Below, piece after piece: positions 1-11,882 of a stretch of DNA of 37,500 nt (positions are counted from its first letter, which is position 1; each line of letters begins with the position of its first letter). The stretch is from Mesostigma viride (Eukaryota > Streptophyta > Mesostigmatophyceae > Mesostigmatales > Mesostigmataceae), in NCBI GenBank assembly GCA_009746045.1, contig RPFO01000016.1, positions 549,395-586,894 on the forward strand, written 5' to 3'. Both the position numbers and the translations under genes were made by a program. The notes below the pieces were generated by a model that searched no databases, had not been told where the DNA came from, and saw nothing but the letters and a program-made list of their open reading frames with translations.

Positions 1-345
1 CACCACGTTCGGGGACACGCCGGATGCTAGCATGTTCTGGTGTGTAGGGGGCGGGGGGGGGGGGGGGGGTAAAAATGTCCAGAGGCAAGTGAAGAGGGTG
101 AGAGGGCAAAGGAAGAGGTCAGAGGGCGAGGGCGCAAGAGGCCTAGGGGGCAAGGGGGCATGGAAGGAAAGAGGCCAGAGGGCACAGGGATAAAGGCAAC
201 GAGGCATAGGGGGTAAGAGGCAAGGGGGGCAAATGGGCGATGGGGCTATGGGTGACGGGGTGAGGGGGCGAGGGGATGAGGGGATGAGAGGGAAAGGGGG
301 CAAGAAGGGTGAGGGGTCGGAGGGGCGAGATTGAGGAGGGCAGTG
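1..345. repeat. G-run and purine-rich low-complexity tract
   Basis: Positions 53-69 are an uninterrupted run of 17 G. From about 72 to 330 the plus strand is almost purely purine, made of degenerate GAGGGCAAGAGG-like units of 8-14 bases. On the minus strand this is a long pyrimidine tract downstream of the PPR exon, so it could lie in an intron or 3' region of that gene. The proline/leucine-rich minus-strand reading frame across it is a by-product of the composition, not a gene. Confidence 0.7.
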
Positions 346-741
346 GCATGATGCCGCGGTCAGACAGTTTAGACGGAGAGATTAGTCAAAGGATATCGCT
401 GTTAGAGAGGGGTATCAAATCAAGTCAAGTCAGGCTTGATCAATTTCTCAAGTCAACTCAGGCCCAGAGTCCAGTTTTCGGCCCACAGAGGAACGTGATT
501 AGTTCAACTAGTGGTTATGCAAGCCACTGGCCTACAGACATGGCATGCATTAGCCTGAATGGCCCCTTACACAAGATGTTTAAGAGGAGGGGGTCACGGT
601 TTCATTATCTATATCATACCCCGATGTAGTTTTCTTCCATGTTGAACACGTGCAGCTGGACCTATTCCCTCACCTTGTATAGCACCTAAGGCGCCCTGTG
701 TGACGCCACGTATGGTATAGAATACAATAGGTCTTACTTAC

Positions 742-851
742 CTTACTGTATAGGGGGGAACGCATATGTAGGCCTGAATCCCGCCTGAATTCCCCCCCAT
801 GCAGCCTCCGATATGCTACGACTAAACACTTCAAATACGCGAGCCTCTCAT
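742..851 (-). other. Candidate small exon (weak)
   Basis: On the minus strand a strong pyrimidine tract (TTTCTTTTCTTTTTT) ends in CTAG, then 110 bases run to a textbook AAG|GTAAGT donor. One phase is open throughout (starting DERLAYLKCLVVAYRR). That phase does not match the phase-0 end of the upstream PPR exon, and the peptide is not PPR-like, so this is a splice-signal observation rather than a gene call. Confidence 0.2.
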
Positions 852-1036
852 CTAGAAAAAAGAAAAGAAAGATTTGTTTCGTATCCCTCCACTCGGCCGC
901 ACCTCCGTCTCGCTGCGTCTCTCGATGACTCGTACATCGATAAGACAATGCACGCCTCCTACATATTCGCATCGTTCCACAGAGTGGCACATCAATGAGA
1001 CAACCCTATATATTTATAAAGGTTGAATCACCCCTT

Positions 1037-1072
1037 GCTCACCTCATAAAGCGCACCCGTCTGCACGACGTC
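1037..1072 (-). repeat. Degenerate duplicate of PPR exon end plus splice donor
   Basis: On the minus strand, 30 bases starting GACGTCGTGCAGACGG and ending TATGAG, followed by GTGAG, match the true exon end at 1159-1188 (GACGTCGCGCAGGCGG...TATGAG|GTGAG) at 24 of 30 positions, and the donor core is identical. It is preceded by TAG. A weaker third copy, ending CAAG|GTGAGGGA, lies at about 661-717. Confidence 0.6.
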
Positions 1073-1158
1073 CTATCATGAATCCATGCCACCAAAGCAC
1101 AGAGCAAGGCAAACAGCTTTTGCCCTCACAAGCTCGGAAAGTCTGTCGACTCCCTCAC

Positions 1159-4100
1159 CTCATACAGAGCCTCCGCCTGCGCGACGTCGCCCACCCGCGC
1201 GTGCGCCGAGAGAAGCGAGTTGAACAGGACCACGTCGGGGCCCAGGGAGCCCCTGGGCGCCCGGCCGGCCCCGTTCCCCCCGGGCAATCCCCCCCTCTCC
1301 ACCTGACGGCTGGCCCCCCTCCCAAGTTGACAGTCTGCCCCTGCCCCCAGGCCATCGTGCAAGGCCGTAGCTGCGTCTGCTGGCAGCGTCAGCGTGACGG
1401 CATCAGGGCCAGCCGAGGAAAAAGCACTCGTTGCCGCCGATGCGTCCGCTGCCGCGTCCCCACGGCTGCCACCGCTCCCGCGGCCGCCACTCCCGCCCAC
1501 CCCTCCCCTTGCGCCCCTGGGACCATCTGGCCCTGGGCCATCCCTCCCCGCGGCGCCACTCGCAACTCTCTGCGTGTCGGACAACATTCCGCCCCCTGCC
1601 CCGCCATTCTGGCCCCGAGTCCCCGCCCACGCGGCACCAAGGTACAGGGCACCGCTGCCCTGACCCACATCATTCATGCCCCCCTCTGGAAACTCCGCAC
1701 CCCCCTCTCGAGACTCTACGCCCCTCTCTCGTGATTCCACGCCCTGGAGTGGCATCCCTGGCGGGCTCAACCGTGGCGGGCTCCACGAGGCTGGCATCAC
1801 CGTATCCCCTCTCTCAGTGGTGGCATCCCTGGCAGGACGACCCGATCTCTGTCCCCCGTCCAGTTGCATGCCTTGTGCGGCTGCGCCCATCCCCGCCCAA
1901 CCCCCCTCCCCGTCCCCGGCCCCACGACCCCCTCTATACGCTCCCTGCACCGCTGAATCGCCCCACACTGGTGTGTCACTATAAAGCTGCGACGCAACAG
2001 CGCCGCTGCCGTCCGTCAGTCTCCCGGCCCCTCCCGGCTGCCCCATCCTGCCATCTCTGCCCACAGGCATCCCACGCGCTTGCATCGGACTTGTCATTGG
2101 GCTTGTCATTGGGCCTTGCATTTGGCCTTGCTTTGGGCTTGCATCGGGCTCTGGACCAGGGCCAAGCGAGCTGGAACTTGTGCTGGCATCCGCGTCACGT
2201 TGAAGCCGCGCTCCGAGCTCCCGTGCCTGCGGCGGCAGTGGCTGTTTCCGTGCTGCGGGCCCCTGTGCTTGCGAGGCCGCCCCCTGGTGAAGAGCGTTTT
2301 CGGGGGCAACGGGCGTGACCACCTCTTGACGCTCCCGTACAGGCCGCTGGCCCCCCCCTCTTCCCGCCGGGGTAACTCCCGACGCCGCGACCATCTCTTG
2401 GAAGAGCCGCTCCGCCGCCGCCACGTCCCCACTGTGGGCCAGTGCCGCGATTACCGTGCTGTAACTGGTCGCGTCTGGCGCGACGCTTCTGGCATGCCCG
2501 CCCAAGCTGTAACTGGCGGCATCTGGCGCGATACTTCTGGCATCCCCGCCGGCTCGAGCGGCGACCGGCACAGCGTTTATTCCGGCATCTGCGCCGTAAC
2601 GGGTGGGCCCTTGACCCGACCCCCGTCGAGCCCCCTGAGTGCCCATGCTGGCATCCGCGTTTGCATCCTTGTGGGCTCCACGGCTGGTCTGCATGTCCTC
2701 CGCACCGGAGGAACCGGACCCCACCCCACGGGGGGACGCCTGAGCGGACGCCAGCGTTGGGCTAGCCGCGCCGCCGCTCCTGCTTCCACCCGTACCTGCC
2801 CCCCCGCTTGCCACGACGTACTCCCACGGAACACCCTTGGCGGTCGTAGGGTACGCGTTCGGCCCGTTGGACCTACCCGCCTCGGATGAGATGTTCCCGG
2901 CGTGATCCCCTCCCATCGCCTCTGCCCCGTTGGCCTCAGCCCTGCCGCCTCTTGACGGCAACCAGTGCCTCTGCTCGACATTACCGGCAAGCACGCCAGA
3001 ACTATCATCCCTCAAGGATGCCACCGCCACTGGCCCAGCCTGCGCGAGAACAGCAGCGCCCACGGTGCCAAGTCCTCTGGGCCCCAACACCGCCGCAGCG
3101 GCAGCAGCCCCTGGATCACTCTCGGCGACGACAGCATCACTGGCCGCGGCAGCGCTAGTGGCCATGGCAGCATTAGCACCCGCAGCATCCACGGTGGCGG
3201 CAGCAGCATCCCCGGCGGCAGCGGCGGAGGCTTCCTTCATTCGGTCCAGCAACCTCATCATCGAGGCCACATCCCCTCGGCGCGCATGCACACTGAGCAC
3301 CAGGTTACAGGTGACCGCGTCCGGAGCGAAATCACCGGGCAGGCGCGCATGGTGCGGCGGCGACGACGAGAGGCACCCTGGGAGGGACTGGAACACGCTC
3401 AGGGCCCCCTGCAGGTGGCCGTGGCAGCGGCAAGCGTCGATGAGCGCGTTGACCGCATCGATGGGGGCGGGGGGGAGCCCACGGAGGTTTCCACCGGGAG
3501 TCCCTCGCACATGCCCACGCAGATTCCTCTTCACGGGCTGAGTACCCCCGTGAGACAGTGCACCTGCATCCGACGGTCCCAGCGCCGCCCTTGCTTTCGC
3601 CGATGGCCTCCGGGCGGCGGGCCCCAGGGTGGGGGCATCACTGCTGCCGCCAGCTCTGTTGCCACTGCCACCCAGGGACCCCCTGGCGTGGGCCTCCTCG
3701 AGCGCCACGAGCGCCTCTTGCCATCGCCCGGCACGGCCCAGAGCCCAGCAGAGCGAGATATAGACGTCCAGGGTAGGGGCAGGGACCGGGGGGGGATACG
3801 GTGACCCGGCTTTTTGCTTGCTTCTGCTTCTGCTGCTGCTGCTGCTGTTGCTGTTGCTGCTGCGGTGGGAGGCATTACCGCCTGTGCTTTGGGAAGCATC
3901 AGCACCCGCACCTTGGGCAGCATTAGCAACGGCTAGGGTATCTGCCTTAGGGTTCCCTTGACCCACCCCCTTCTCCCCGCCCTTCCGTTTCCCTTGACCC
4001 TCATCCCTGGGACTCACCTCCCTCCCGACCATGGCAAGGACGTTACTCCCCAGGACGCGATCCTCCATCCTCCAAACGAGCGCCAGCGCCGCATCCGGCC

Positions 4101-6465
4101 GCTCCGCCTTTCCCAGGGCGCTCACGACCAACGCGAACGAAGTGCCGTCGGGGGGGCACGGCCAGGGGGACGCCAGGGACAACGAACCCGCCCGGGCACG
4201 CTCCCTGCCCGGCTGGGCGCTGCCAGCTACTGCACGCTCATCCCCCGCTCCGCCATGAGACGGCGGCGCTACCTCGGCCTCGAGACGGTCCCCACCAGCC
4301 CGTGGATCCCGCGGGCCGGCTGTTTCCACCGGGGTGAAATACCCCGGGTCTGCCGTTTCCACCATCAACGTCATGGGATGTGCCCCCCCTAGCGCTCCAC
4401 CAAGCGCCCCCCCTAGCTTTTGCGTACAGGATGACTCCACGGCCCCGGCGCCGTTCACGCGTGCTGAGTTGACCCCACCCGCGGGCCGGCCCTGACCCTT
4501 TCCACCGCCCTGTCCACCCGTACGCGCGCCGTTCAGCCCAACTGTGGCCCCGTTCAGCCCGTCAGCCCGATTCAGCCTATCAGCCCCGTTCCGCCCGCCC
4601 ATGCCCGCAGGGTCTTCCCTCATGATCGCGGGCAGCCAGTGAGACACGGCGGCTGCGTCGCCCATCATCGCAGACAGAAGAGACTCCGCCTCGTCCCCCC
4701 GCCCGGCCCTCTCGAGTGCCGTCAGGACTGCGTTCGCCGTGACCGTGGTCGGCAAAATGCGCGCATAGTTAGCCGTGGTAGGACTGATGACCCCCCCAGC
4801 TGGCCGATCACCCCTTGGCCCTCCCACGCCACCCATGTCACCACCGTGTCCCACCCCCTGACGGGGCGATGCTCCCGCCGATGTCTTGGCGCCGCCCGTG
4901 TTCACACCGTCCTCCCTCCCTGATCCTTGCGCCTTGACCTTTGCGTCCCCAGCCGGCAACAGGACGCCACCCGCCGGGCTCCCTCGCTGCATGCGCAAGA
5001 ATAAGCGGCACGCGTCCTCCCACCGCCCCGCTCGCCCGCAGATCGCGATCAGCACGCGGTAGGTGAACTCGTCCGGGTGGCAGCTGGGCGCGCGCAGGGA
5101 CGAGCCGTCAGCCTCACTCGGCCGGCCGTGGGCTGACAACCCGCTGCTCGTGGGAGGGCCGGCTGTCCCCTGGCCGGGAGGTGCGACGGGGGGGACGACT
5201 GGAAAAGTTGAGGATGGAGATCCAGGAAGGGATCCAGGGCGAGAGGCAGCAGGGGGGCTGACGGGAGGGGCGACTTGAGAGGTGCTTGCAGAGGTAATCA
5301 AAGAGGTATTCGGGAGCAGGCTGGTGGCGTCGTGGCCGTTGACCTTGGGCGCACTTGAGGCGTTTGAAGCATTTACGGCATTGGAGGCACTAGTCTCGGG
5401 CTGCTTCGCAGCGATGGGACCAGATGCACGCAGGTTCGAGGGCTGGCGGCCAGACGCGGGCACCTCAGGTACGTCCCCCCCATTAAACACCGCCACCCCC
5501 TCCAGCAAGGGCACCCCCGTTGCCAGCGGCCCGCCGCCAACCGCCTCCATCTCCTCGAACAGGGCGAGCGCCTGGGCTGCAGGGTCGGCCAGGGTCCTCG
5601 AGGCTCCCACGACGGAGATGAGCGTGGTGTACGTGTAAGTGTTGGGCGGGCAGCCGCCCGTGTCGGATGCGTAGCGGAATACCTGCAGGGAGCGGTGTGC
5701 GTGCCCCGCGCGCCCGAGCGCCTTGATGAGCTGGTTGAACAGGGCAGGGGTGCGGGGGAGAGAGGGGCGGGCGGTAGAAGTGCCGGCCGTGCCAGGCATG
5801 GGGGGAGGAGGGGACGTGGCCTCATCCAGGATTAGGGACACGGTCTCCTCGCGTGACAGCTGGCAGATCCTGCGGACGACATCGTCAAAGGCATCCACGT
5901 CCCAGGTGTCCGCGTTCCTGTGCCCCACGTAGGCGCGTTCCGCGGCCGACCTGGGCACGGACGCGTCCCGGCGGCCACCACCGCCAGCGCCCCGTCGCGG
6001 CGATGACGCGGCTCGGTCGCGGGAGGCCGGATGCGGCGGGTGCGGTGGAGCCCGGGCCTCATTCGCAAGTATTAGCCTACTGTATCCCGCGTCCCAGCCG
6101 TTCTGCGAGCCCCCTTTGGGCGGCACCACGTTGTGGCCAGCGTCCGATGAGCTGGCAGCCGCTGGGGCACCGCGTTCTGGCCGTACTACCGAGCAGGTTA
6201 TGTCGTTGGGAAGGCTCTTGCGATACGCCCGATTGGTTGCCCTTTCGTCGCTATCATGAGCGGCGTGGGAGACGTGCACGCCCTGGCGCAGCGTAGCGGC
6301 ATTCGAGCGTTTTGCAATAGACGCAGGACCGTCGCCAGCAATCGCTGCTTTCTTTGACAGCTTGCTGGCTGCATCGAAACGCTCCAAACTATTCCGGCGC
6401 CCATTTCTAGCACTTTGCCGCGGCGGCCCCGCGGCGATTGAGATTCGGATGTCCGTGGTGGGCAT
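1159..6465 (-). CDS. Pentatricopeptide repeat (PPR) protein, 5' exon, 3' end not in frame here
   Basis: P-type PPR proteins bind organellar RNA and control its stability, processing or translation. The exon encodes about 1769 residues. The start ATG is the first Met after an in-frame TAG ten codons upstream. Residues 1-90 are rich in Arg, Ser and Ala and poor in acidic residues, as in an organelle transit peptide. About ten PPR motifs are visible, near residues 241, 274, 465, 573, 773, 900, 1003, 1047, 1328 and 1743; a typical one reads FNSLLSAHARVGDVAQAEAL. They are separated by very long Gly/Ala/Pro/Ser/Gln-rich insertions, far larger than in land-plant PPRs. The frame stays open to 1126, but the last ten codons (VRESTDFPSL) begin at a GAG|GTGAGG donor right after a PPR motif, so the exon very probably ends at 1159 and the gene continues to the left. 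Target RNA and exact orthologue are unknown. Confidence 0.85.
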
Positions 6466-8289
6466 AATGCACTCATCAGCCGTGGAGGACGTCTATGCAA
6501 CGCATAATGCCAGTCAAAGCGTTGCCGCAGGAATCTCAGGAGCTAGTGGGGCGCCATCGCCCACCCCCATGAGGCCATTTTTTTCCAGATTCAATCCATT
6601 TCCCCACGTTCTACCAACCCCGTGATGTGAGCGTGTAAAAACCATGGCTGGATTTCTCAGTAAAGCAAGGGAAATCGGAGCTGTGGGAAGGGTGGATTTG
6701 CGGGCATACATATCGCGTGACCGAGAGCTCCCAGCTCATCTCATCCAGTCCGGGATTTGCCATAAGACACTGCGTGCTGTGCACTGTGCAGTGTGCGTGC
6801 ATCTGCTTGGCGAGTTTTTGGCAGTTAGCAATTCGCGAACTTGGGAGTCTGATTGGGTGGCACTTGTAAGCTAGCAATATTTAGGGTGCAACTGCAACCC
6901 CATTTTTTGAGAATTCGTACTGACATTCAACTACAAGGCCAGCCTTCTCCCACCAATGATCGATCCTCGTACGGCAGTGGCGACTACCTACCCAGTCATG
7001 TTCGGGCGATAACAAACGGGGGGCAATCGGCACCATGGCTCGACAAGTGCCAAGTGCCAACCCAGAACGCTATCGCCACTCGCCAGCCTGGCCTGGGCGG
7101 GGCGATCATGGGGCGAGGACTCAGAGGAGCATTTTGGTCGATCAGCTCTACTGTACCAGCTCGTGGCCTGGTCTTGGCCGCGTTGGGCGATATTTATTTA
7201 GCAAGGGTTGATAACCAAATCCTACTTTATGAAAACGTGATGACGAACATCATACCATAATCTTCAAGTCATCTTTGTCGTCTAGGAGGTCTCTGATTGT
7301 TTGTTCAGCTACTTATCGTTTTTTCCCCATATTTTATTGGTGACAAGGCTTCACAAAATTCGTGCATTCGCAGATTGTTTCGGCCAAGGGTCGTTCGGTT
7401 TTGCTGAGGTATCTCTGTACGATCCTCCCGGTTTGTGTTGTGGCAACACAAGGAGGAAGGCGAGGTTCATATTTGCCGGGTTTTGCGTTTGGCTGCGGAT
7501 TTTTTATTCCGAATGTTTGTAGCATTAAGCGTCAACCGTCGGCACGGTGCGGTATCACTTGGGGCAAGCTGGAAACATCCCGGAACTTCCACTGTTTCCT
7601 GTCATAGAGTAACTGGCCTTGCGGGCCGCCGTTTTGTACTATTCCAGCTTTGCTTCTCGTTCGCCTGATTTGCAAGGTGTGCACTATTGCAACAATACTG
7701 CGTTTTCCTGTCACCACCCTCCGCAAACAACCGCGCGCGCTTTGATCGCCGTTGTGTACTAATATTCAAGTAAGTCATGTCCGTCGCCCGCTCCCGCTAC
7801 GGGGGTTGCTCGCAGGGATCTGTTTTCTTAACGGAGATTGCTGACATCGTGCCCGGCGCCCGCAGTCCAACTGGCAAATCCGTCCACTCTCGGAGCTGCT
7901 GTTCCCGTGGAACTTCCCGGCACGAGCGTGTAGTGTGGGCTGTATCGTGCACGTGCACCATGGCACGCTGATGTGTGGTGAATGCATACCGATAGAATGA
8001 GCTAGGTTCACACTTCACAGTGGCATGCACTATTGACGGTGTGATCACGGCACAATCACGATGCATGAGCATTGCAAAGAGTGCTCTCAAAAGAATCAAA
8101 GGTTGATTCTGCCTGCTAATAGCTTGGAGCCATCTATAATGATCAACGCGCAGGCCATATCGTTTGACCTTTTTTAGTGCATGTGCGTACCATGAATGCA
8201 AAGGAAGTGGCTCAATTCAAAGGGCAGTTATGCTCTGTACCTCACTTCTTTGATGAGCAGCGCCGGCACATGCATGCATATAAGTAGAT
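6466..8289. other. Intergenic region 5' of the PPR gene, no supported gene
   Basis: Contains the 5' flank of the PPR gene. Short open frames (for example 6853-7260 plus, which begins at GTG) show no recognisable domain, no Met start with support and no matching splice structure. No repeat family shared with the rest of the window was seen up to about 8290, where a TAGACAACCAGC motif appears. Confidence 0.45.
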
Positions 8290-8527
8290 ATCAAATAGAC
8301 AACCAGCATATACTATGTCAATCATCTATATAAACTGAGACAGCTTTCCCGGAAGACGGGATGAAGAGTTATCCGGCCGGCCACAATGTTTGGCATGGAT
8401 CATTCAGGCTTGGATGCATGACACACCAACAGCATACGCGTAAAGACCATCTCCAGAGTAGTTCTCTGAAAGGAAAAGCGTGAATTAACAGCGAAAACCG
8501 CACGGTCTGGCGATCTGCTGACCTCCA

Positions 8528-8613
8528 CCTCCATTCATTTCCATCATCCAGAACGACTCGACAAATTAACGGGTGGATAAGATAACAACATGCTCGAGCT
8601 TCCATGGTCCGGA
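8528..8613 (-). repeat. Diverged fragment of dispersed repeat R3
   Basis: On the minus strand this matches the middle of R3 (compare 13880-13960 and 17760-17840): CCATGG next to a GCTCGAG core, then a CGAGTCGTTC-like block and a GATGGAAATG block. It is the most diverged copy in the window. Confidence 0.5.
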
Positions 8614-8914
8614 TGTTTGCCTAGCCATGCGTACCATACCTAGTCACGTGCACCGCGCTCACGCACGGTACAGTCAACCAGCGCTATAGCCTTAGCTTCT
8701 AGCGGCCTTAATTGTACAGCCCTGCTACGTCCTGGCCATGCTACGTCCTGGCTTACTTGCCCACACTCCTGTTATGATATGCTCACTCGGGTCTTATTGC
8801 ATCCACAGAACTTGCCGGATGATCGTTTATCGTGTCAGATTGCTGCTGTGGCATGCCTCTGGCATGAAGGAGAACTAGGGGGTCTCTGCCCTTTCTTCCT
8901 AATAACTAGTGTGC

Positions 8915-9345
8915 ACATTAATTAATTAATTATGAAGAACATAACTCTATTGGGAGTATCTGTAGCACATATCCCTGAGAAGGGGCATATGGGTTGTAAT
9001 ACATTCTAGGCTACTTCCACTTGGGTAGGGTGTAAACTACACAACATGAAGCTCTGGGTGCACAAAGTGCAACTGCACCACCATGATGTATCAGAGCTCA
9101 AAGGCCTGGCATGGGGTGAAATATCATCATGGCTAAATAATGGCTAGGGCATGGCTTCTCAGCAAAGAGTAGCTCTCTGCATGGGCACAGCATAACTAAA
9201 TAAAGCTAGGCATCATCTGGTGTGTGGCACATCATAGGCACACATGTACATGGCTAAATAATGCTAAGGCATAGTAAGCATTATAGAGGGCCCGTAATAG
9301 GCGTACATGTATACAAGGCCACGGTGGCTAGGCCTTATACTAATC
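8915..9345 (-). mobile_element. 3'-end fragment of an ORF1-only retroelement
   Basis: Read on the minus strand, this is the 3' untranslated part of the same element whose coding copy lies at 9466-11361. The two share the blocks GTGGCC..TGTACATGT, CCAGATGATGCCTAGC, CTTTATTTAGTTATGC and CTACAGATACTCCCAA. It ends at the left with the terminal hairpin (8944-8957, degenerate) and a TTAA-type tail (8915-8940). It lacks coding sequence and is therefore 5'-truncated, as usual for target-primed reverse transcription. Confidence 0.7.
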
Positions 9346-9465
9346 TACATGGACTACACGTAATGTCTACGCCATGTCTACTAAGACGCGCCACGAGCCA
9401 CGAGGTAGCCATGGCTGACGGCGGAACTTTCACGTTTGAGCACCGAATTTAGTCGTGAATATCAC

Positions 9466-11361
9466 AATCGCTTCGTCTTTCTAAGACGCACATGCTGATA
9501 TAATTTTCCGACGCTATTACGCAATATACGATGAGCAAACGCTTATCGACGCAACGCAGCCTGACGGCTGCGCTCGGCAATGAAAATACGTCTGCAGCTC
9601 CGGCTGCAGCCTCGCCCTCAGGCCCGGCAGGCAGCGATGACACTAGTCGCGCAGTGGTAGTCGTCCAGCACCCTCCCGGGCTTCCTGCCTCGCCAATTCA
9701 GCCTCGCCCGAGCCCAAACGCAGCCGCCCCACCGAACCTAGCTGGTCTGAGACCGACTTTGACGTTGACGAGTTATTTTCCACCTTCGACGTCCGCAGAC
9801 CTGGCTATTTCGACAAGCCACACATCCGGATGCTGGAGCTCCTGTTTTATGGGTCGTATGCCTCCCTTCTTGACCTGTGCCAACGCCTCCAACGCCACAA
9901 ATGTTTCCGCAGCCAGTCTGACGGCCAGTTTCAGCTCCGCTCGGCTGACCTGTCTGGCTGGTCGCGACCGCGCCTTCAGCTTGCCGCCCTCTTTTCCATC
10001 CTTCAAGTCGCTGTTCCGCGGACCTCTGGCAACCCGTCCCCTTGACCGAATTCGCCCTCCTCCGCATCCTCACACCGCATGTGACGCCCCTTTCTTGCGA
10101 AATGGAAGTCATGGGTCGTAAGATGGCTGCTGAGCTCCCCAAAATCCCCACCGCCACCGCCGCCGCCACCGCCACCCTCCTCGCCTCCTCCCCCCCCCCC
10201 CTCCGACTCCATCACCGCCCTGTCCGCCCAGCTCCGCGACATCGACCAGCGTCTTAAAGACAACGCCATCGCTATCGAGGTTCTGCAGAACACCGCAGGC
10301 CTCACCGCCCAGGCGGTGAAGGACATTGCCGCCAAGCCAGCCCCGGCTGGCCTGGCCGGCGATGCTCCTCCCATCACGACCTGGGCGGACATGCTTAAGC
10401 AGCACACCACCTCCACCACCTCCGCCGTCGCAGCACAGCTCAAGCGGCAGACGCTTGACCTCCGCGAGGAGGCCGAGCTCGCCAAGCGCAGCCTTAACGT
10501 CATTGTCAAGAATCTCAAGATGGAGGAAGGTGAGAATTCCGAGAAGCTTGCACGTGCTTTTGAGAGAGAAATCCTTGATCGCATGGGCCTTACTGGTGAG
10601 ATCGAGCTGGCCGCCCACCGCCTTCCCCGCGCGCGGGGTAAGGCAGGGCCGCCCCCGCTCCTTCTCACCTTTAAGACCCCGGCGGACAAGATTTCTTTTC
10701 TCAGACGCCGCAAGCGGCTCGAGAAGACTCTCTTCACCCTTGATGACGACCTGACCCTGGCGCAGCAACAACGGCGACGGGAGCTATGGCCGACCTACCT
10801 CCAGCTCCGGCAGACCAAGGCGGGCCAGCCGGTGTACTGGAAGGGGGCGGCCATCTACGTCGGCCACAAGCCCTGGCAGGCGACCCCCGCGGCCCCAGCG
10901 ACTCCAGACGCCCCAGCTTAGGGGAATACAGCAGTAGTAGTGTAGAATAGATAGACCGTGGCCATGTACATGTACGCCTCCTAGAGGCACTATCCCAGCT
11001 AAGCCACGCGCTTTATTTAATCATGTACATGTGTGCCTATGATAAGCCACACTCCAGATGATGCCTAGCTTTATTTAGTTATGCTATGCCATGCAGAGAG
11101 ATGCTCTCTGTAGAGAAGCCATGTCCTAGCTCTTGTATAGCCATGATGATCTTCCCCACCTATGACAGGCTCCCCTTCGCTGGGTGTTGCCTGAAACTCT
11201 GGGTGGTGCAGGTGCCCTAGTGCACCTAGAGCAAGTGTTGTTTACATTCCCACCCTTGCAGGAAGTAGCTTAGAATGTATGATAGGCCATATGCCCCTTC
11301 TCTGGGCTATGTGCTACATATACTCCCAACGGAGTTATGTTACAATTCAATTCAATTCAAT
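9466..11361 (+). mobile_element. ORF1-only non-LTR retroelement, copy 1
   Basis: The most complete member of the family. A 5' leader (9466-9530, also present inverted at 18330-18390) is followed by a broken ORF1-like gene (9531-10921), then a 3' region, the hairpin ACTCC-CAAC-GGAGT (11322-11335) and a TTCAA-type tail ending near 11361. No reverse transcriptase or endonuclease is present between the ORF1 stop and the 3' end. The 3' 40 bases resemble those of RT-bearing LINE A (17080-17150), so the element is probably mobilised in trans. Confidence 0.7.
9531..10921 (+). pseudogene. L1 ORF1p-like RNA-binding protein, frameshifted
   Basis: The reading frame changes at least twice. 9531-9720 encodes an Ala/Pro/Ser-rich head. 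9720-10045 continues in another frame (HIRMLELLFYGSYASLLDLC, matched by the copy at 13487-13840). About 10200-10921 carries the conserved part: a coiled-coil-like stretch (ITALSAQLRDIDQRLKDNAI), an RRM-like segment (RSLNVIVKNLKM...AAHRLPRARGK) and a C-terminal domain with DDDLTLAQQQRRRELWPTYL. This order is that of the L1 ORF1p/Transposase_22 family, which binds element RNA as a nucleic-acid chaperone. The assignment rests on motif order and I could not test it by search. Confidence 0.65.
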
Positions 11362-11362
11362 G

Positions 11363-11405
11363 GACTACTACTGCTGTATTCCCCTAATAAGCTGGGGTGT
11401 CTGGA
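11363..11405 (-). mobile_element. Inverted ORF1-element fragment
   Basis: On the minus strand, GACACCCCAGCTTATTAGG then GGAATACAGCAGTAGTAGT matches the ORF1 stop region of copy 1 (10905-10940). Copy 1 therefore ends inside, or next to, an older copy in the opposite orientation. Confidence 0.55.
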
Positions 11406-11438
11406 GGGCGGGGGCGGGGGCGGGGGCGGGGGCGGGGT
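11406..11438 (+). repeat. (GGGGGC)n short tandem repeat
   Basis: About five GGGGGC units lie at the junction between the inverted fragment and copy 2. The plus strand has the four or more closely spaced G-runs needed for a G-quadruplex. Confidence 0.8.
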
Positions 11439-11464
11439 ATAAGGCTGGCCCGGCATGCACCTGC

Positions 11465-11714
11465 TGTGCTTCTCACCTTTAAGTACATGGTGGGGGACAA
11501 GCTGGCGTTCCTTAAATGCCGCAAGAAGCTCTCGGAGACTCGCTTCACGCTGGACGACGACTTGACCTTGGCCCAGCAACAGCGGCGACGCGAGCTATGG
11601 CCGACCTACCTTCAGCTCCGGCAGCGCGCAGGGGGGAAGCCGGTGTACTGGAGGGGGGCGGTCATCCACGTTGATCACAAGCCCTGGCAGGCCCCTCCTG
11701 CCACCTCAGACTAG
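11465..11714 (+). pseudogene. ORF1-like C-terminal fragment (copy 2)
   Basis: Encodes the last ~80 residues of the family, with the hallmark TLDDDLTLAQQQRRRELWPT block and a stop at the position equivalent to copy 1. Upstream sequence is missing, so no complete product can be made. Close to the copy 1 C-terminus but with RAGGKPVYWRGAVIHV replacing TKAGQPVYWKGAAIYV. Confidence 0.65.
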
Positions 11715-11882
11715 GGAACCTATATACCAGTAGTGTAGATTAGTCAGGCTTAGCCTAGCATGTGGCCCACGCGCATGTGCGCCCATAATGGCCCATGGAT
11801 GATGCCTTCAGTACGATTTAGCTACGCCAATTGCCTACAATGGGACCTCCCATGCATGGATGTTGCAGTCAGCATTTAGCCA

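Larger units (their letters stand above)
346..1125. other. Probable intron/downstream region of the PPR gene, no supported gene
   Basis: No convincing coding region is seen. On the minus strand the stretch holds degenerate copies of the PPR exon-3'-end and splice donor (1037-1072 and about 661-717), a pyrimidine tract followed by a TAG acceptor-like site (about 852-875) and a consensus AAG|GTAAGT donor (736-744). This fits intronic sequence of the minus-strand PPR gene, but the next exon could not be identified. Confidence 0.4.

Noticed and set aside
1078-2889. Several plus-strand open frames of 100-295 residues opposite the PPR exon
   Set aside because: They are antisense shadows of a GC-rich long exon; no domain, Pro/Arg/Ser composition mirrors the PPR coding strand.
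6853-7260. 135-residue plus-strand frame
   Set aside because: Starts at GTG, no domain, no splice or repeat context to support it.
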